A model generated the notes under the pieces. It was given only the letters and a program-made list of their open reading frames with translations. It had not been told where the DNA came from and did not search any database. From NCBI RefSeq assembly GCF_019654955.1, contig NZ_BPEV01000032.1, positions 1 to 55,928 on the forward strand: 55,928 nt of DNA. Direction: 5' to 3'. The DNA is from Shewanella sp. KT0246. Its GTDB lineage: Bacteria > Pseudomonadota > Gammaproteobacteria > Enterobacterales > Shewanellaceae. Numbering within the stretch: the stretch's first letter is position 1; every line of letters starts with the position of its first letter. The position numbers and the translations under genes were made by a program. Positions 27,302-36,912 of the stretch are shown piece after piece.

Positions 27302-28216
27302 TTAGCCACCAGCCAGTAGTTCGCTACGGGATTCTTCAGCAAACATGTCCACCATCCACTCTCTAAACGCGGCCACCTTGCCAAGTTCTGAGTGATTTTG
27401 CTGACAAACAAGATAATATGCATCTTTGCTAACAAGCACTTCAGAAAAAGGACACACTAATCGACCGGCTTTAATATCAGGTCTTGCTAGTACGCTATAG
27501 CCCAGTGCCACACCTTGACCATGCGCCGCAGCCTGTAGCACAAGAGACGAATGACTGAAGATAGGGCCAGAGTTAACATTAATTTCACTAATCCCGCATT
27601 GTCTAAACCAAGCTTGCCAATCATGGCGGCTTGAGTCATGTAATAAGGTATGATTTTTTAAATCGCTAGGTTTCTCTAATGGTTTAGGACCACTCAACAA
27701 TAAAGGTGAACATACTGGAATAAGCACTTCATTACGCAATTTGTCGGCGCGCAGTCCAGGCCAGTTTCCTTGGCCATAATAAATAGCCACGTCCACATCA
27801 TCAGTTAACGAATCAGCTTCACTGTCCACGGCTTTAATTCGCACATCGATATCAGGATTTTTTTCGCTAAATTTTGCTAGCCTTGGCACAAGCCATTGAA
27901 TAGCAAAGCTTGGTGACATACTTACGGTCAATGAACCTATCGCACTTCTGGCTAAAAGGCGGTCGGTTGAATCACCAAGTTGGATAAATATATCTTTAAT
28001 ATCGAGGAAGTAACTCTGCCCTTCTTCGGTTAATAGCAAAGAACGGTTTTTACGACGAAATAGTTTTAAGCCTAAAAAATCTTCCAATGCTTTAATTTGA
28101 TGACTCACCGCCGCTTGAGTGACAAATAGCTCTTCTGCTGCACGAGTAAAACTCAAGTGTCTAGCAGCTGCTTCGAATGCTTTAACAGCATTTAAAGGTG
28201 GCAATCTTCTCGACAT
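27302..28216 (-). CDS. gcvA: LysR-type regulator GcvA
   Basis: GcvA controls the glycine cleavage operon in response to glycine and purines. The N-terminal winged helix (residues 1-63) reads MSRRLPPLNAVKAFEAAARHL and FTRAAEELFVTQAAVSHQIKALE, nearly identical to E. coli GcvA as I remember it. The effector domain has SFAIQWLVPRLAKF, CSPLLL, and GPIFSHSSLVLQAAAHGQGVALG. I use the ATG at 28216; the frame extends three codons to a TTG. In enterobacteria the sRNA gene gcvB lies upstream; here a small exported protein gene takes that place and I see no GcvB-like sequence. Confidence 0.95.
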   Translation of the reverse strand: MSRRLPPLNAVKAFEAAARHLSFTRAAEELFVTQAAVSHQIKALEDFLGLKLFRRKNRSLLLTEEGQSYFLDIKDIFIQLGDSTDRLLARSAIGSLTVSMSPSFAIQWLVPRLAKFSEKNPDIDVRIKAVDSEADSLTDDVDVAIYYGQGNWPGLRADKLRNEVLIPVCSPLLLSGPKPLEKPSDLKNHTLLHDSSRHDWQAWFRQCGISEINVNSGPIFSHSSLVLQAAAHGQGVALGYSVLARPDIKAGRLVCPFSEVLVSKDAYYLVCQQNHSELGKVAAFREWMVDMFAEESRSELLAGG

Positions 28217-28397
28217 AGTGATCAATCTCTCGTTTTTTAATTAGTTTTTCTAATGATTATCGTTATTTTTTGTCGTTTGTAAAGAACACTCTGTTCGTTT
28301 AAATTATAACCATTGAAATTTAGTGAGTTGGACAATCTCAATATGGAAAAGAGGGAGTGTCCGACAGTGTGATTTGTCAGCCCGGAGGCGACCCTTT

Positions 28398-28634
28398 ATG
28401 TTTAACTTAAAAACTTTAGCGACTGTAGCTTTACTCTCTTCTTTTGCTTTTGCTGCAAACGCAACTGATACCACCATTGATATCAGCGATCTTCAAGCTT
28501 CAATCAATGCTGAGTTTGAACAAAGCATGTCAGACATGCAAAAAGACATTGATGTTGATGTAAAAAGCACTTTAGTTGCCGACAAAGAAGACAAAACAAC
28601 AGTGACCACAGCAGAAGTTCGCATTGCTGAATAA
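28398..28634 (+). CDS. small exported acidic protein, function unknown
   Basis: I do not recognise a family. From the ATG at 28398, nine bases after GGAGG, the product is 78 residues. It has a signal peptide (MFNLKTLATVALLSSFAFAANA) and a mature part of about 56 residues rich in Asp, Glu and Ser/Thr (SMSDMQKDIDVDVKSTLVAD). It is probably a soluble periplasmic helix-rich protein. The gene is divergent from gcvA and has its own terminator, so it is an independent transcript. A longer frame from 28323 has no ribosome-binding site. Confidence 0.75.
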   Translation: MFNLKTLATVALLSSFAFAANATDTTIDISDLQASINAEFEQSMSDMQKDIDVDVKSTLVADKEDKTTVTTAEVRIAE

Positions 28635-28656
28635 TCTACTGTAAAAACAGTTTCAA

Positions 28657-28697
28657 AAAAACCGCATTAGCCAAATTTATGGTAATGCGGTTTTTTT
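28657..28697 (+). terminator. intrinsic terminator after the small exported protein gene
   Basis: ACCGCATTA (28661-28669) pairs with TAATGCGGT (28683-28691), followed by seven T. Confidence 0.85.
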
Positions 28698-28723
28698 ATG
28701 TCTATTTATTAGCAATTATTTTA

Positions 28724-28996
28724 CATTATCCAAGTTCGCTGATAAATCACTTAAAAAAATAGCCAAAGGCGTAATACCGTCGGCTATTTAATCTAATGAT
28801 ATTGTCTATGACATTATCCAAGTTCACTGATAAATCACTTAAAAAAAATAACCAAAGGCGTAATACCGTTGGCTATTTAATCTAATGATATTGTCTATGA
28901 CATTATCGAAGTTCACTGATAAATCACTTAAAAAAAATAGCCAAAGGCGTAATACCGTTGGCTATTTAATCTAATGATATGGTCTATGACATTATC
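28724..28996 (-). repeat. three tandem 88/89-bp repeats, each with a thiI-directed terminator
   Basis: The units are 28724-28811, 28812-28900 and 28901-28989, plus the first bases of a fourth. They are almost identical. Each holds a hairpin of the type AATAGCCAA and TTGGCTATT (minus strand) followed by seven or eight T, an intrinsic terminator for the leftward thiI gene. The differences between units (C or T in the stem) keep pairing only through G-U pairs in minus-strand RNA, so the minus strand is the working one. There is no CRISPR-like layout and no ORF. Confidence 0.85.
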
Positions 28997-29005
28997 AAGC
29001 TGCGG

Positions 29006-30460
29006 TTAAGGACGATATACCTTAACGTTACTATAACCTTGCTCTGTTAGGTATAGTGCTTGAAGTTTACTCATCACGCCACGGTCACAATATAACAAAT
29101 AGGTTTTCTGTTTATCTAAATCTGCAAACTGAGTTGCCAATTTAAAGAAAGGAATTTTCAAGATTTCAGTATCTGTAATTTTAAGCGGATTTTGCTCTTC
29201 TTCATCTTGAGCACGAATATCAATCACTACGTTACCATTATCGATAGACTCAACCGTTTCAGTTTCGCTTACAGTGGTTTCAACCTTTTCAGCAATCTGT
29301 TTAATATCGATAACTACCGCATCGTTAACAACACGATCAATTAAGTCTTCTGTAAATTTAAGTTCTTCAGCTTCAATTTTAGCTAATACAGCTTTCACTG
29401 TCGGCTTTTGCGAAATTACACCACAATATTCAGGAATCGCTTTAGCAAAGTCTTCTGTACCAATTTTGCGGCTTTCGTTAATAATGTCTTGCTTATCCAT
29501 AGTGATAAGTGGACGTAAAATCAATAAATCAGTACAGCGGTCAATAACGTTAAGGTTCGTCAGTGTTTGACTAGAAACTTGACCTAAGCTTTCGCCAGTC
29601 ACTAATGCTTGAATACCGTATTTTTCAGCAATTTTAGTCGCTGCACGCATCATCACACGCTTTAAGATTACGCCCATTTGGCCATTATCGATGCGTTCTA
29701 AAATCTCTTCGACTACTGGTTCAAAAGGCACAGTGATGAATCGCACTTTGTGTGATTCACCGTATTTTTGCCATAAGTGATAAGCAACCTGCTTAACGCC
29801 GATTTCATGTTGTGCGCCGCCTAAATTAAAGAAGCAATAGTGAGTACGTGCGCCTTTCTTAATAAACTGGTAACTGGATACGCCTGAATCAAAACCACCT
29901 GAAATAAGAGACAGCACGTCTTCTTGAGTCGCCATTGGGAATCCGCCTAACCCTTCAATACGACGTACAACCATATAAAGCTTTTCATGATCGATTTCTA
30001 AGTTTACCGTCATGTCAGGATTTTTAAGCTTAACGCCTGTGGCTTCAGTGTGTTGATTTAACCCACCGCCAACATAACGTTCAACTTCAATAGAGTTAAA
30101 ATCATGCTTACCTGTGCGCTTAACACGAACACAGAAAGTTTTACCTGCAAGCTCATCTTTATAAACAGGCAATACTTGCTGGTAAATATCATCTATCGAT
30201 TCAAAGCTGTATTCATCAACTTGGATGACATGTGCAATACCTGGAATGCATTCTAAACGCGCAGAAATAGCATCAACTCTTGCTTGTTCATCACTAGCTA
30301 CGTGGATCATGATGCGATCCCATTGGCGTTGCACTCTTACATCTTCATCGACTTTTTTAAGTACATTGCGAATGTTTGTTTCAAGGATTTTAGTAAAACG
30401 CATTCTAACGGTTTTACTTTTCATCATGATTTCTGGGTATAGCTTTACGATAAACTTCAT
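29006..30460 (-). CDS. thiI: tRNA 4-thiouridine sulfurtransferase ThiI
   Basis: ThiI makes 4-thiouridine at tRNA position 8 and delivers sulfur for thiamine synthesis. It has a ferredoxin-like/THUMP N-terminus (to about 165), the PP-loop SGGFDS at 187-192, and the AANH domain with Cys346 (EYCGVISQ). A C-terminal rhodanese domain carries the persulfide Cys458 in YCDRGVMS. The length of 484 matches the long, rhodanese-containing form of gammaproteobacteria. It begins [19 protein letters not shown]. It ends only 10-20 bases before the tandem terminator repeats. Confidence 0.96.
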   Translation of the reverse strand: MKFIVKLYPEIMMKSKTVRMRFTKILETNIRNVLKKVDEDVRVQRQWDRIMIHVASDEQARVDAISARLECIPGIAHVIQVDEYSFESIDDIYQQVLPVYKDELAGKTFCVRVKRTGKHDFNSIEVERYVGGGLNQHTEATGVKLKNPDMTVNLEIDHEKLYMVVRRIEGLGGFPMATQEDVLSLISGGFDSGVSSYQFIKKGARTHYCFFNLGGAQHEIGVKQVAYHLWQKYGESHKVRFITVPFEPVVEEILERIDNGQMGVILKRVMMRAATKIAEKYGIQALVTGESLGQVSSQTLTNLNVIDRCTDLLILRPLITMDKQDIINESRKIGTEDFAKAIPEYCGVISQKPTVKAVLAKIEAEELKFTEDLIDRVVNDAVVIDIKQIAEKVETTVSETETVESIDNGNVVIDIRAQDEEEQNPLKITDTEILKIPFFKLATQFADLDKQKTYLLYCDRGVMSKLQALYLTEQGYSNVKVYRP

Positions 30461-30849
30461 TGGACTTCCGCGGGCATCTGATTCGGTATAAGCCTCATTA
30501 GCACTAATAATCTGTCGCTTTAAAGTCGTTCTCTTTGGTTATTTGAGAGCTCACTTTTAGCTTCAATATTGGTGTAAACAGGCATAAAAACGATGACTAG
30601 TAAGGTGACTAGTCATTTAAGGGCGGGATTATAGCAAAAATTGGCTATTTACCAAACACATTAAATAGCGTTACGCAGACTGTAACCAGTTTGTGTGAGT
30701 TAACCTAAATTCAATAAAAAAGCCGCTTAATAAAAGTGCATGACTATTATTAAAACGGCCTTTAAATGTCCATTTAAAACTTGTTTAAAATCACTTAGCT
30801 GTTCGAAAACAGATAAAACCATAAGTAGACCAAAACTAAAACTCAGTCA
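30461..30849. other. intergenic region between thiI and pomB
   Basis: The region holds the thiI promoter and the trailer of pomAB. A 9-bp perfect inverted repeat, ATGACTAGT and ACTAGTCAT with six bases between (30593-30616), could be an operator. No ORF is supported. Confidence 0.4.
30713..30760 (-). terminator. probable terminator after pomB
   Basis: GCCG and CGGC enclose a long AT-rich imperfect stem, followed by six T on the minus strand (AGCGGCTTTTTT). The pairing in the middle is imperfect. Confidence 0.55.
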
Positions 30850-31791
30850 TCACTGCTCAGGAACAGGAATCGCTTCAATCTCTCTAGACTCTTTAGCTTT
30901 ACCTTGTTCAATGGCAATTTCAACTCGGCGGTTTCGACTTCTATTTTGATTAGAATCATTTGGCACTAATGGCGCATTTGATGCCATTCCAACCACTTGC
31001 ATCCTAGATTCATCAAATCCTGTTACTTTGGCAAGCTCATGTGCCACAGCAACAGCCCGTTTACTGGATAAGTCCCAATTCGAACTGTAAAGCTCATTAC
31101 TTATGTGCATACCATCTGTGTGGCCGGAGACAGTTATTATTCCTGGTACATCTTTCAATAAATCACCAATAGAGCGTACAACAGGTTTAAACCGTGGTTG
31201 CAAAAACCCAGAGCCCGAGGCAAACGAGCCTTTCTCGCGAATACGAATAATAATTTGTTGGCCTAATGATTCAATTTCGATTGCTCCATCTACAATTTCT
31301 TCATTCAACTGCTCAGCCATCTTTTTAACTTGGTCGTTAATGTTTTCTTGCTCAGATGACGCTTGAGATTGTTGAGCTTGCGCTTGCTGTTGCGCCGTTG
31401 CTGCCGCATTGCCGCCTCTATCTTCACCTTGTTGCTTTTGCACCCCACCAGCACTGGCATCATCACCCGCTTGGTACTCAATGGTTTGCTGGGTCATTTC
31501 ATTGGTTTGTTGATTGATAATTTCAATCGGTGTGGGGTCGGGTTTGCCGGGGCGAAACTCCAGCGCAATCACAGAAGTCCCTTTAGGAATGTCTTTCACT
31601 TCTACTTTATTTTGTACACCAAAAGCGTACTTCATCGACCCTGCAATTTGTTTAAACTTCATCACATCCATTTCAGAGAATGCTAGCAATAAAACGAAGA
31701 AACACATCAACAATGACATCAGATCAGCAAATGTAGCTAACCATAATGGGGCTCCAGGAGGGGGACAATTACACTTGGCTTTCTTAGCCAT
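30850..31791 (-). CDS. pomB: sodium-type flagellar stator protein PomB
   Basis: PomB is the ion-conducting, peptidoglycan-anchored stator subunit that powers the polar flagellum. A single transmembrane helix at about 17-37 contains the essential Asp23 in LATFADLMSLLMCFF. A linker rich in Gln and Ala (about 110-150) follows. The C-terminal OmpA-like domain (about 190-295) has VSGHTDG and NWDLSSKRA. The ribosome-binding site GGAG lies inside the end of pomA, four bases separate the genes, and translation is probably coupled. Sodium rather than proton coupling is inferred from PomB-like features such as the PPPGAP opening. Confidence 0.92.
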   Translation of the reverse strand: MAKKAKCNCPPPGAPLWLATFADLMSLLMCFFVLLLAFSEMDVMKFKQIAGSMKYAFGVQNKVEVKDIPKGTSVIALEFRPGKPDPTPIEIINQQTNEMTQQTIEYQAGDDASAGGVQKQQGEDRGGNAAATAQQQAQAQQSQASSEQENINDQVKKMAEQLNEEIVDGAIEIESLGQQIIIRIREKGSFASGSGFLQPRFKPVVRSIGDLLKDVPGIITVSGHTDGMHISNELYSSNWDLSSKRAVAVAHELAKVTGFDESRMQVVGMASNAPLVPNDSNQNRSRNRRVEIAIEQGKAKESREIEAIPVPEQ

Positions 31792-31794
31792 GAG

Positions 31795-32562
31795 TTATTC
31801 TCCATCCGTTGTATCAATTTGACGTTGTTTTTCTGATAAATAGTTTTTAAGAAAGCCTTCAATAACACGGGGGTTTTGACCATCTTGAATCGCTAGAACC
31901 GCATCCATAATCAAATTACGATTAAGTAATTCTTCACTCATTCTTAATTGCAGTTTATCAGCAATGGGAATTGCAATCATGTTGGCGATGATGGCGCCAT
32001 ACAGTGTGGTTAATAATGCAACGGCCATTGAGGGACCGATAGATTTAGGATCATCCATATTCGATAACATGGCAACAAGTCCAATAAGTGTACCAATCAT
32101 CCCCATTGCAGGTGCAACATCACCGAGGGACTTAAAAATACCTATACCTGTTTTATGACGCTCTTCGGTTAATGCAATATCCTTTTCAAGCGCCTCACGA
32201 ACCACATCACCATCGTGACCATCTACCAACATATCAACCGCTTTTTGCATAAAGCTGTTGGTGATTTGTGCTTCTTCCAATGCAAGGAATCCACCTTTAC
32301 GTGCAGCGTCGGCCATATTAACCGATTGTTCAATTAAGTCTTCAGGCTTATCAATTTTAAACATAAAGGCTTTGGCGCCAATTTTAACCGCCCCAAGAAA
32401 TTGCTTTAAATTGTACTTCATCATTACGACGAATAATGAACCAATAAATACGATCATCACTGACGGCACATCAACAAAGATTGAAATACCACCACTGCTG
32501 ACCATAGACCCAATAATAAAAGCAAAGGCTCCGATCAAACCTATTAGGGTTGCTAAATCCAC
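31795..32562 (-). CDS. pomA: sodium-type flagellar stator protein PomA
   Basis: PomA is the four-helix membrane partner of PomB that contacts the rotor protein FliG. It opens MDLATLIGLIGAFAFIIGSMVSSGG and has hydrophobic segments at about 3-23, 30-50, 150-172 and 183-203. The cytoplasmic loop between helices 2 and 3 is rich in charge and includes the rotor-contact region (about 85-100). The length of 255 is the same as Vibrio PomA. Translation starts at GTG after AAGGAG. A sigma-28-type promoter lies about 260 bases upstream. Confidence 0.93.
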   Translation of the reverse strand: MDLATLIGLIGAFAFIIGSMVSSGGISIFVDVPSVMIVFIGSLFVVMMKYNLKQFLGAVKIGAKAFMFKIDKPEDLIEQSVNMADAARKGGFLALEEAQITNSFMQKAVDMLVDGHDGDVVREALEKDIALTEERHKTGIGIFKSLGDVAPAMGMIGTLIGLVAMLSNMDDPKSIGPSMAVALLTTLYGAIIANMIAIPIADKLQLRMSEELLNRNLIMDAVLAIQDGQNPRVIEGFLKNYLSEKQRQIDTTDGE

Positions 32563-32979
32563 AATTTCTCCTTGATTGCAGTCTTTAAATGCTGCCGTAC
32601 TGACTGATAACCATTAACATGATTAACCGCGTTATGAATATCAATGTAACACCCTGAGTGACAGGGATAATAGTTCAAATAACAAAAAAATACTCTATTC
32701 GCAGCATTCTAATAAAAAATGACCAGTTGTGATAAAAATTCCATCAATTCTTATTTATAAAACGATTGTCTTAATGAAGAAGAATATTATTAGTCGATTA
32801 AGGAAACTGGCATTCGTTATAGTTATCGGTCAAACTTAGCCCAAGTTTAGATATTTTTTATTAATTGTATAATTTTTCAGTCACAAAGCGTGCTATTGAG
32901 CAAATAAACTACGACACAATTTGACCCTTAGCCCGCCCTGATATACCTTGTCCTCCGCACAACAGAAGGAATAATAATT
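32563..32979. other. divergent regulatory region between pomA and xseB
   Basis: This stretch of 417 bases has no supported ORF. It contains the flagellar promoter described separately and the unmarked promoter of the xseB-ispA-dxs operon. Confidence 0.4.
32823..32849 (-). promoter_or_regulatory. sigma-28 (FliA) promoter of pomAB
   Basis: On the minus strand, TAAACTTG, eleven bases, ACCGATAA matches the flagellar consensus TAAAGTTT, 11 bases, GCCGATAA at 13 of 16 positions. The predicted leader to pomA is about 250 nt. Confidence 0.75.
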
Positions 32980-33216
32980 GTGGCAAAAAAACCTGAGAAT
33001 CTTAGTTTTGAAGAGTCCTTATCGGAGCTTGAAAACATCGTTGCAGATCTTGAGCAAGGTGAAGTCACACTAGACAGTGCCCTCAAACAATTTGAGCGTG
33101 GAATTAAGCTGGTTCGTCAAAGCCAGTCCAAGCTTGAACAAGCACAACAGAAAGTATCAATTTTATTGGATGAAGACGATACCAACCTGAGCCCATTTAC
33201 CGTTGAAGGCGAATAA
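32980..33216 (+). CDS. xseB: exodeoxyribonuclease VII small subunit
   Basis: XseB is the helical small subunit that binds XseA to form exonuclease VII, which degrades single-stranded DNA. The 78-residue product shows the family pattern FEESLSELENIVADLEQGEVTLDSALKQFERGIKLVR. Translation begins at GTG nine bases after AAGGA. It is the first gene of the classical xseB-ispA-dxs operon, with two bases to the next gene. Confidence 0.95.
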   Translation: MAKKPENLSFEESLSELENIVADLEQGEVTLDSALKQFERGIKLVRQSQSKLEQAQQKVSILLDEDDTNLSPFTVEGE

Positions 33217-33218
33217 GC

Positions 33219-34100
33219 GTGTTAGCCCAAGCAATTGAAAAGTATCAACAACGTGTCGACAACGTTCTACGAAATAAACTCGCAGAACTCGATGACACGG
33301 CACCTGAATTAAAAGCAGCCATGACCCATGGTGCTTTATTGGGTGGCAAGCGTATTCGTCCTTTTATGGTTTACAGTATCGGCGAAATGCTAGGCGCAAA
33401 AATAGAACACCTAGACAATGCTGCGGCAGCAATTGAATGCATTCATGCCTATTCATTAATTCATGACGATTTACCTGCTATGGATGATGACGCGCTCCGC
33501 CGTGGTCAGCCTACCGTGCATATTGCTTTTGATGAAGCCACAGCAATCCTTGCTGGTGATGCACTGCAAACACTCGCTTTTGAACTTATTTGTCAGCCAA
33601 GTGACGATATTACGCCACCTCAACAACTCGCTATGGTAACTGCCCTTGCAAAAGCTTCGGGTTACAGTGGGATGTGTGGCGGGCAAGCAATTGATCTTAG
33701 TTCAACCAATAAGCGTATAAATCTTGAACAGCTAACCCAGCTACATAATAAAAAAACGGGGGCGCTTATTAGCTGCGCAGCAGAACTTGCATTAATTGCA
33801 GCTAATGCTAACCAAGACGAACAAAATATGATTCGAGAGTTCGCCGCTAATATCGGCTTAGCTTTCCAAGTTCAAGATGACATTTTAGATATTACTGCCA
33901 GTACTGAAGAGCTGGGTAAGCCTCAAGGCAGTGATGAAGAAGCCAATAAGAGCACCTTCCCGCGCTTACTTGGACTTGACGGTGCGAACAAATGCGCCGA
34001 GCAACTAATTAACGATGCACTATCAGCGCTGGCCAATTTGACCTACAATAGCCAGTTAATTGCAGACTTCGCCCGCTATATCATTGCGCGAAGATTATAA
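33219..34100 (+). CDS. ispA: (2E,6E)-farnesyl diphosphate synthase
   Basis: IspA condenses isopentenyl diphosphate with dimethylallyl and geranyl diphosphate to give farnesyl diphosphate for quinones and undecaprenyl carriers. The first aspartate-rich motif is DDLPAMDDD at 83-91, the second DDILDITAS near 220, and GGKRIRP (42-48) binds the substrate phosphate. The length of 293 is normal. It starts at GTG two bases after xseB, so coupling is likely. Confidence 0.95.
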   Translation: MLAQAIEKYQQRVDNVLRNKLAELDDTAPELKAAMTHGALLGGKRIRPFMVYSIGEMLGAKIEHLDNAAAAIECIHAYSLIHDDLPAMDDDALRRGQPTVHIAFDEATAILAGDALQTLAFELICQPSDDITPPQQLAMVTALAKASGYSGMCGGQAIDLSSTNKRINLEQLTQLHNKKTGALISCAAELALIAANANQDEQNMIREFAANIGLAFQVQDDILDITASTEELGKPQGSDEEANKSTFPRLLGLDGANKCAEQLINDALSALANLTYNSQLIADFARYIIARRL

Positions 34101-34120
34101 AAGAGACAGTTTATCTCCTT

Positions 34121-36001
34121 ATGAGTTTCGATAATTCTCAATTTCCCGTATTAGCTCAAGCCAATACGCCTGAAGATTTAAAAAAGCTGCCTCAAGGCAT
34201 GCTGCCACAACTATCTGATGAGTTAAGACAATTCTTACTCAAGTCAGTGAGTAACTCTAGTGGCCATTTTGCTTCAGGACTGGGTACTGTTGAATTAACA
34301 GTAGCGCTTCACTATGTCTACAACACCCCTTTTGATCGTGTTGTATGGGACGTAGGTCATCAAGCGTACCCGCACAAAATTCTGACTGGTCGTCGCGATC
34401 AGATGCACACCATACGTCAAAAAAATGGATTACATCCTTTCCCTTGGCGCGAAGAAAGCAAGTACGACACTTTTAGTGTTGGCCATTCTGGCACTTCTGT
34501 TAGTGCTGCTCTAGCGATGGCAGTTACTGCAGAGAAAGAACAAAAAGATCGTAAAGTTGTTGCCGTCATTGGTGACGGTGCTATGACCGGTGGTATGGTG
34601 TTTGAAGCCATGAACCACGCAGGCGATCTGCACAATGACATGCTAGTGGTATTAAATGACAACGAGATGTCAATTTCTGAAAACGTTGGTGCGTTAAACA
34701 ACCATTTAGCTCAGCTAATGTCTGGTCGTTTTTATACCACCATTCGTGAAGGTAGCAAGAAAGTGCTTAAGGGCATGCCTGTCATCAAAGAAATGGCTAA
34801 ACGTACTGAAGAACACCTTAAAGGCATGGTCGTACCCGGTACCCTATTTGAAGAGTTAGGCTTTAATTATATTGGCCCTATTGATGGCCACGATGTTGAC
34901 TCTTTAGTTGAAACCCTGCGAAATATGCGTGATCTTAAGGGGCCGCAAATATTACATATCATGACTAAAAAAGGTCGTGGATATGAGCCCGCTGAAAAAG
35001 ATCCTATTGGCTGGCATGCAGTCCCTAAATTTGATCACACCCAATTTAGAAAACCTAAAGCTAAACCGACTTCACCAACCTTTTCACAAGTGTTTGGTAA
35101 GTGGCTATGTGACGTTGCTAAAGAAGATGAAAAACTGTTAGCTATCACTCCAGCCATGCGTGAAGGTTCGGGAATGGTCGAATTCTCGCAAAAATTCCCT
35201 AAACAATACTTTGACGCTGCAATTGCAGAACAACATGCTGTTACCTTAGGTGCGGGTTTTGCTTGTGAAGGCTTCAATGCTGTTGTCGCTATCTATTCGA
35301 CGTTCTTACAACGTGGTTATGACCAAATCATTCATGATGTGGCATTACAACGTTTACCGGTATTATTCGCTATTGACCGTGGTGGTATTGTCGGAGCAGA
35401 TGGACCAACTCACCAGGGCGCGTTTGATTTAAGCTTTTTACGTTGTGTACCTAACATGGTGATAATGGCACCATCTGATGAAGATGAATGTCGCCAGATG
35501 CTGTATACCGGTTATCGTTATAAAGATGGTCCTACGGCAGTTCGTTACCCTCGTGGTAGCGCTACAGGTATCGAGCAAACGGAAGCGATGACAGCCTTGC
35601 CTATTGGTAAAGGCTTAATTAAACGTCAAGGCTCTGACAGCAACGCCCCAAGTATTGCCATCATTAACTTTGGCACCACTTTAGCAGCGGGTCTTGAAGC
35701 TGCAGAAGCATTGGATGCAACCGTTGCAGATATGCGCTTTGTTAAACCACTAGATGAAGCGCTACTGGCTGAACTTGCAAACAGTCACGACATTATCGTA
35801 ACCCTTGAAGAAAACGCCATTATGGGCGGTGCGGGTAGCGGTGTAATCGAGGCTTTGCAAAAAATGAAAATCATCAAGCCAGTGCTACAAATTGGTTTAC
35901 CTGATGAATTTATTAAGCACGGCGCACCAGACGAAATAATTCAAGAATTAAAACTTGATGGCGCTGGCGTACTAGAACAAATTCAACAATATATTGGCTA
36001 A
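34121..36001 (+). CDS. dxs: 1-deoxy-D-xylulose-5-phosphate synthase
   Basis: Dxs joins pyruvate and glyceraldehyde 3-phosphate, the first step of the non-mevalonate isoprenoid pathway, using thiamine diphosphate. The cofactor motif [18 protein letters not shown] followed by VLNDNEMSI is clear, as are the N-terminal VGHQAYPHK and the pyrimidine-domain segments [13 protein letters not shown] and [18 protein letters not shown]. The length of 626 is close to E. coli. It lies 20 bases after ispA and ends at an intrinsic terminator. Confidence 0.97.
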   Translation: MSFDNSQFPVLAQANTPEDLKKLPQGMLPQLSDELRQFLLKSVSNSSGHFASGLGTVELTVALHYVYNTPFDRVVWDVGHQAYPHKILTGRRDQMHTIRQKNGLHPFPWREESKYDTFSVGHSGTSVSAALAMAVTAEKEQKDRKVVAVIGDGAMTGGMVFEAMNHAGDLHNDMLVVLNDNEMSISENVGALNNHLAQLMSGRFYTTIREGSKKVLKGMPVIKEMAKRTEEHLKGMVVPGTLFEELGFNYIGPIDGHDVDSLVETLRNMRDLKGPQILHIMTKKGRGYEPAEKDPIGWHAVPKFDHTQFRKPKAKPTSPTFSQVFGKWLCDVAKEDEKLLAITPAMREGSGMVEFSQKFPKQYFDAAIAEQHAVTLGAGFACEGFNAVVAIYSTFLQRGYDQIIHDVALQRLPVLFAIDRGGIVGADGPTHQGAFDLSFLRCVPNMVIMAPSDEDECRQMLYTGYRYKDGPTAVRYPRGSATGIEQTEAMTALPIGKGLIKRQGSDSNAPSIAIINFGTTLAAGLEAAEALDATVADMRFVKPLDEALLAELANSHDIIVTLEENAIMGGAGSGVIEALQKMKIIKPVLQIGLPDEFIKHGAPDEIIQELKLDGAGVLEQIQQYIG

Positions 36002-36021
36002 GATTCAATATAAATCAGCCA

Positions 36022-36052
36022 CAAAAAAAGGACTGCCATGCAGTCCTTTTTT
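36022..36052. terminator. bidirectional terminator between dxs and grpE
   Basis: AAGGACTG-CCAT-GCAGTCCTT-like hairpin (36028-36048) has A on the left and T on the right. Confidence 0.85.
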
Positions 36053-36165
36053 ATCATTTTAAATAGGTAATTTGCTTAACTTTACATCAAACTACCCAAT
36101 CAAATATCTTGCAAGCTTTACACTTCAGCCGCTAATGCTTTAATAACTTATTATGTATTAAATAT

Positions 36166-36210
36166 CTTATGCTTTAGTTGCTTATGCTTTAGTTGCTTAT
36201 GCTTGAGTAT
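36166..36210. repeat. 15-bp tandem repeat over the grpE stop codon
   Basis: CTTATGCTTTAGTTG occurs at 36166-36180 and 36181-36195, with a third degenerate copy at 36196-36210. Each unit carries TAA in the grpE reading frame, so the natural stop is followed by two more in-frame stops. Confidence 0.8.
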
Positions 36211-36814
36211 CTACGCTTGGGCCGCCTTGCGAAACCATAACCATAGCAGGGCGCAATAAACGTGAGTTTAATGTGTAGCCTTTTTGCATCACTAGCATAA
36301 CAGTGTCTTTCGGGTATTCGGCACTTGGTTGCATACCGATAGCCTGATGATGCTCAGGATTAAATGCATCACCTAACGGGTTAACTTGTACCACACCAAA
36401 TTTCTCAACAGAGCTTAAGAAACCTTTCATCGTTAAATCAACGCCTTCAACAATAGCTTTAGTCGCTTCATCTTCAGGGTTAACCCCCGTTAACGCACGC
36501 TCCATGTTGTCTAACACAGGTAAAAGTTCGTTTACAAACTTCTCTAAGGCGAAAGCTCGTGCTTTTTCTACATCTTTTGCTGCGCGAGTACGGATGTTTG
36601 CCGTCTCTGCAGCAGCACGAATTTCAACATCTTTACGATCAGCTAGTGCTGCTTGAGATTCCGCAAGTTGTTGTTCTAATGCTTCAATTTTAAGATTAGC
36701 TTGAGTTAACTCATCAACTTCTTGTGTTGCTTCAGCTTCAACTTCTGTTTCAACATCAGTGATTACTTCTGCATCAATTACTTCTTGATCTGCTTTATTC
36801 GACTCGTTGCTCAT
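36197..36814 (-). CDS. grpE: nucleotide exchange factor GrpE
   Basis: GrpE releases ADP from DnaK and so drives the Hsp70 chaperone cycle. The N-terminal third is acidic and probably disordered. A long coiled coil (about 45-120) follows, then the beta-wing domain with the family segment [25 protein letters not shown] and [22 protein letters not shown] start at MSNESNK (36814), where GGAG lies close upstream, not at the longer frame. A sigma-32 promoter sits about 50 bases upstream, as expected for a heat-shock gene. Confidence 0.95.
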   Translation of the reverse strand: MSNESNKADQEVIDAEVITDVETEVEAEATQEVDELTQANLKIEALEQQLAESQAALADRKDVEIRAAAETANIRTRAAKDVEKARAFALEKFVNELLPVLDNMERALTGVNPEDEATKAIVEGVDLTMKGFLSSVEKFGVVQVNPLGDAFNPEHHQAIGMQPSAEYPKDTVMLVMQKGYTLNSRLLRPAMVMVSQGGPSVDTQA

Positions 36815-36860
36815 TTTCACTCCAGCTAAAAATGCTTTGTTTCTGATTACTATGGGCATA

Positions 36861-36888
36861 TTATGGGGATCAATTTCTTTGTTTCAAG
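36861..36888 (-). promoter_or_regulatory. sigma-32 heat-shock promoter of grpE
   Basis: On the minus strand, CTTGAAA, 13 bases, CCCCATAA fits the RpoH consensus (CTTGAAA, 11-16 bases, CCCCAT). It overlaps the region just upstream of the divergent nadK gene. Confidence 0.85.
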
Positions 36889-36912
36889 CCTTTGAGCAAA
36901 TCAAATACTAAT

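Noticed and set aside
155..28371. GACAGTGTGATTT shared by RNA unit 0 and the leader of the small gene at 28398.
   Set aside because: A 13-base match is expected by chance in a window of this size, and the surroundings differ.
28724..28996. The tandem repeats as a CRISPR array.
   Set aside because: The units are contiguous without variable spacers and each is a terminator; no cas genes are near.
31363..31822. Plus-strand frames over pomB.
   Set aside because: They are shadows of the pomB linker and membrane region.
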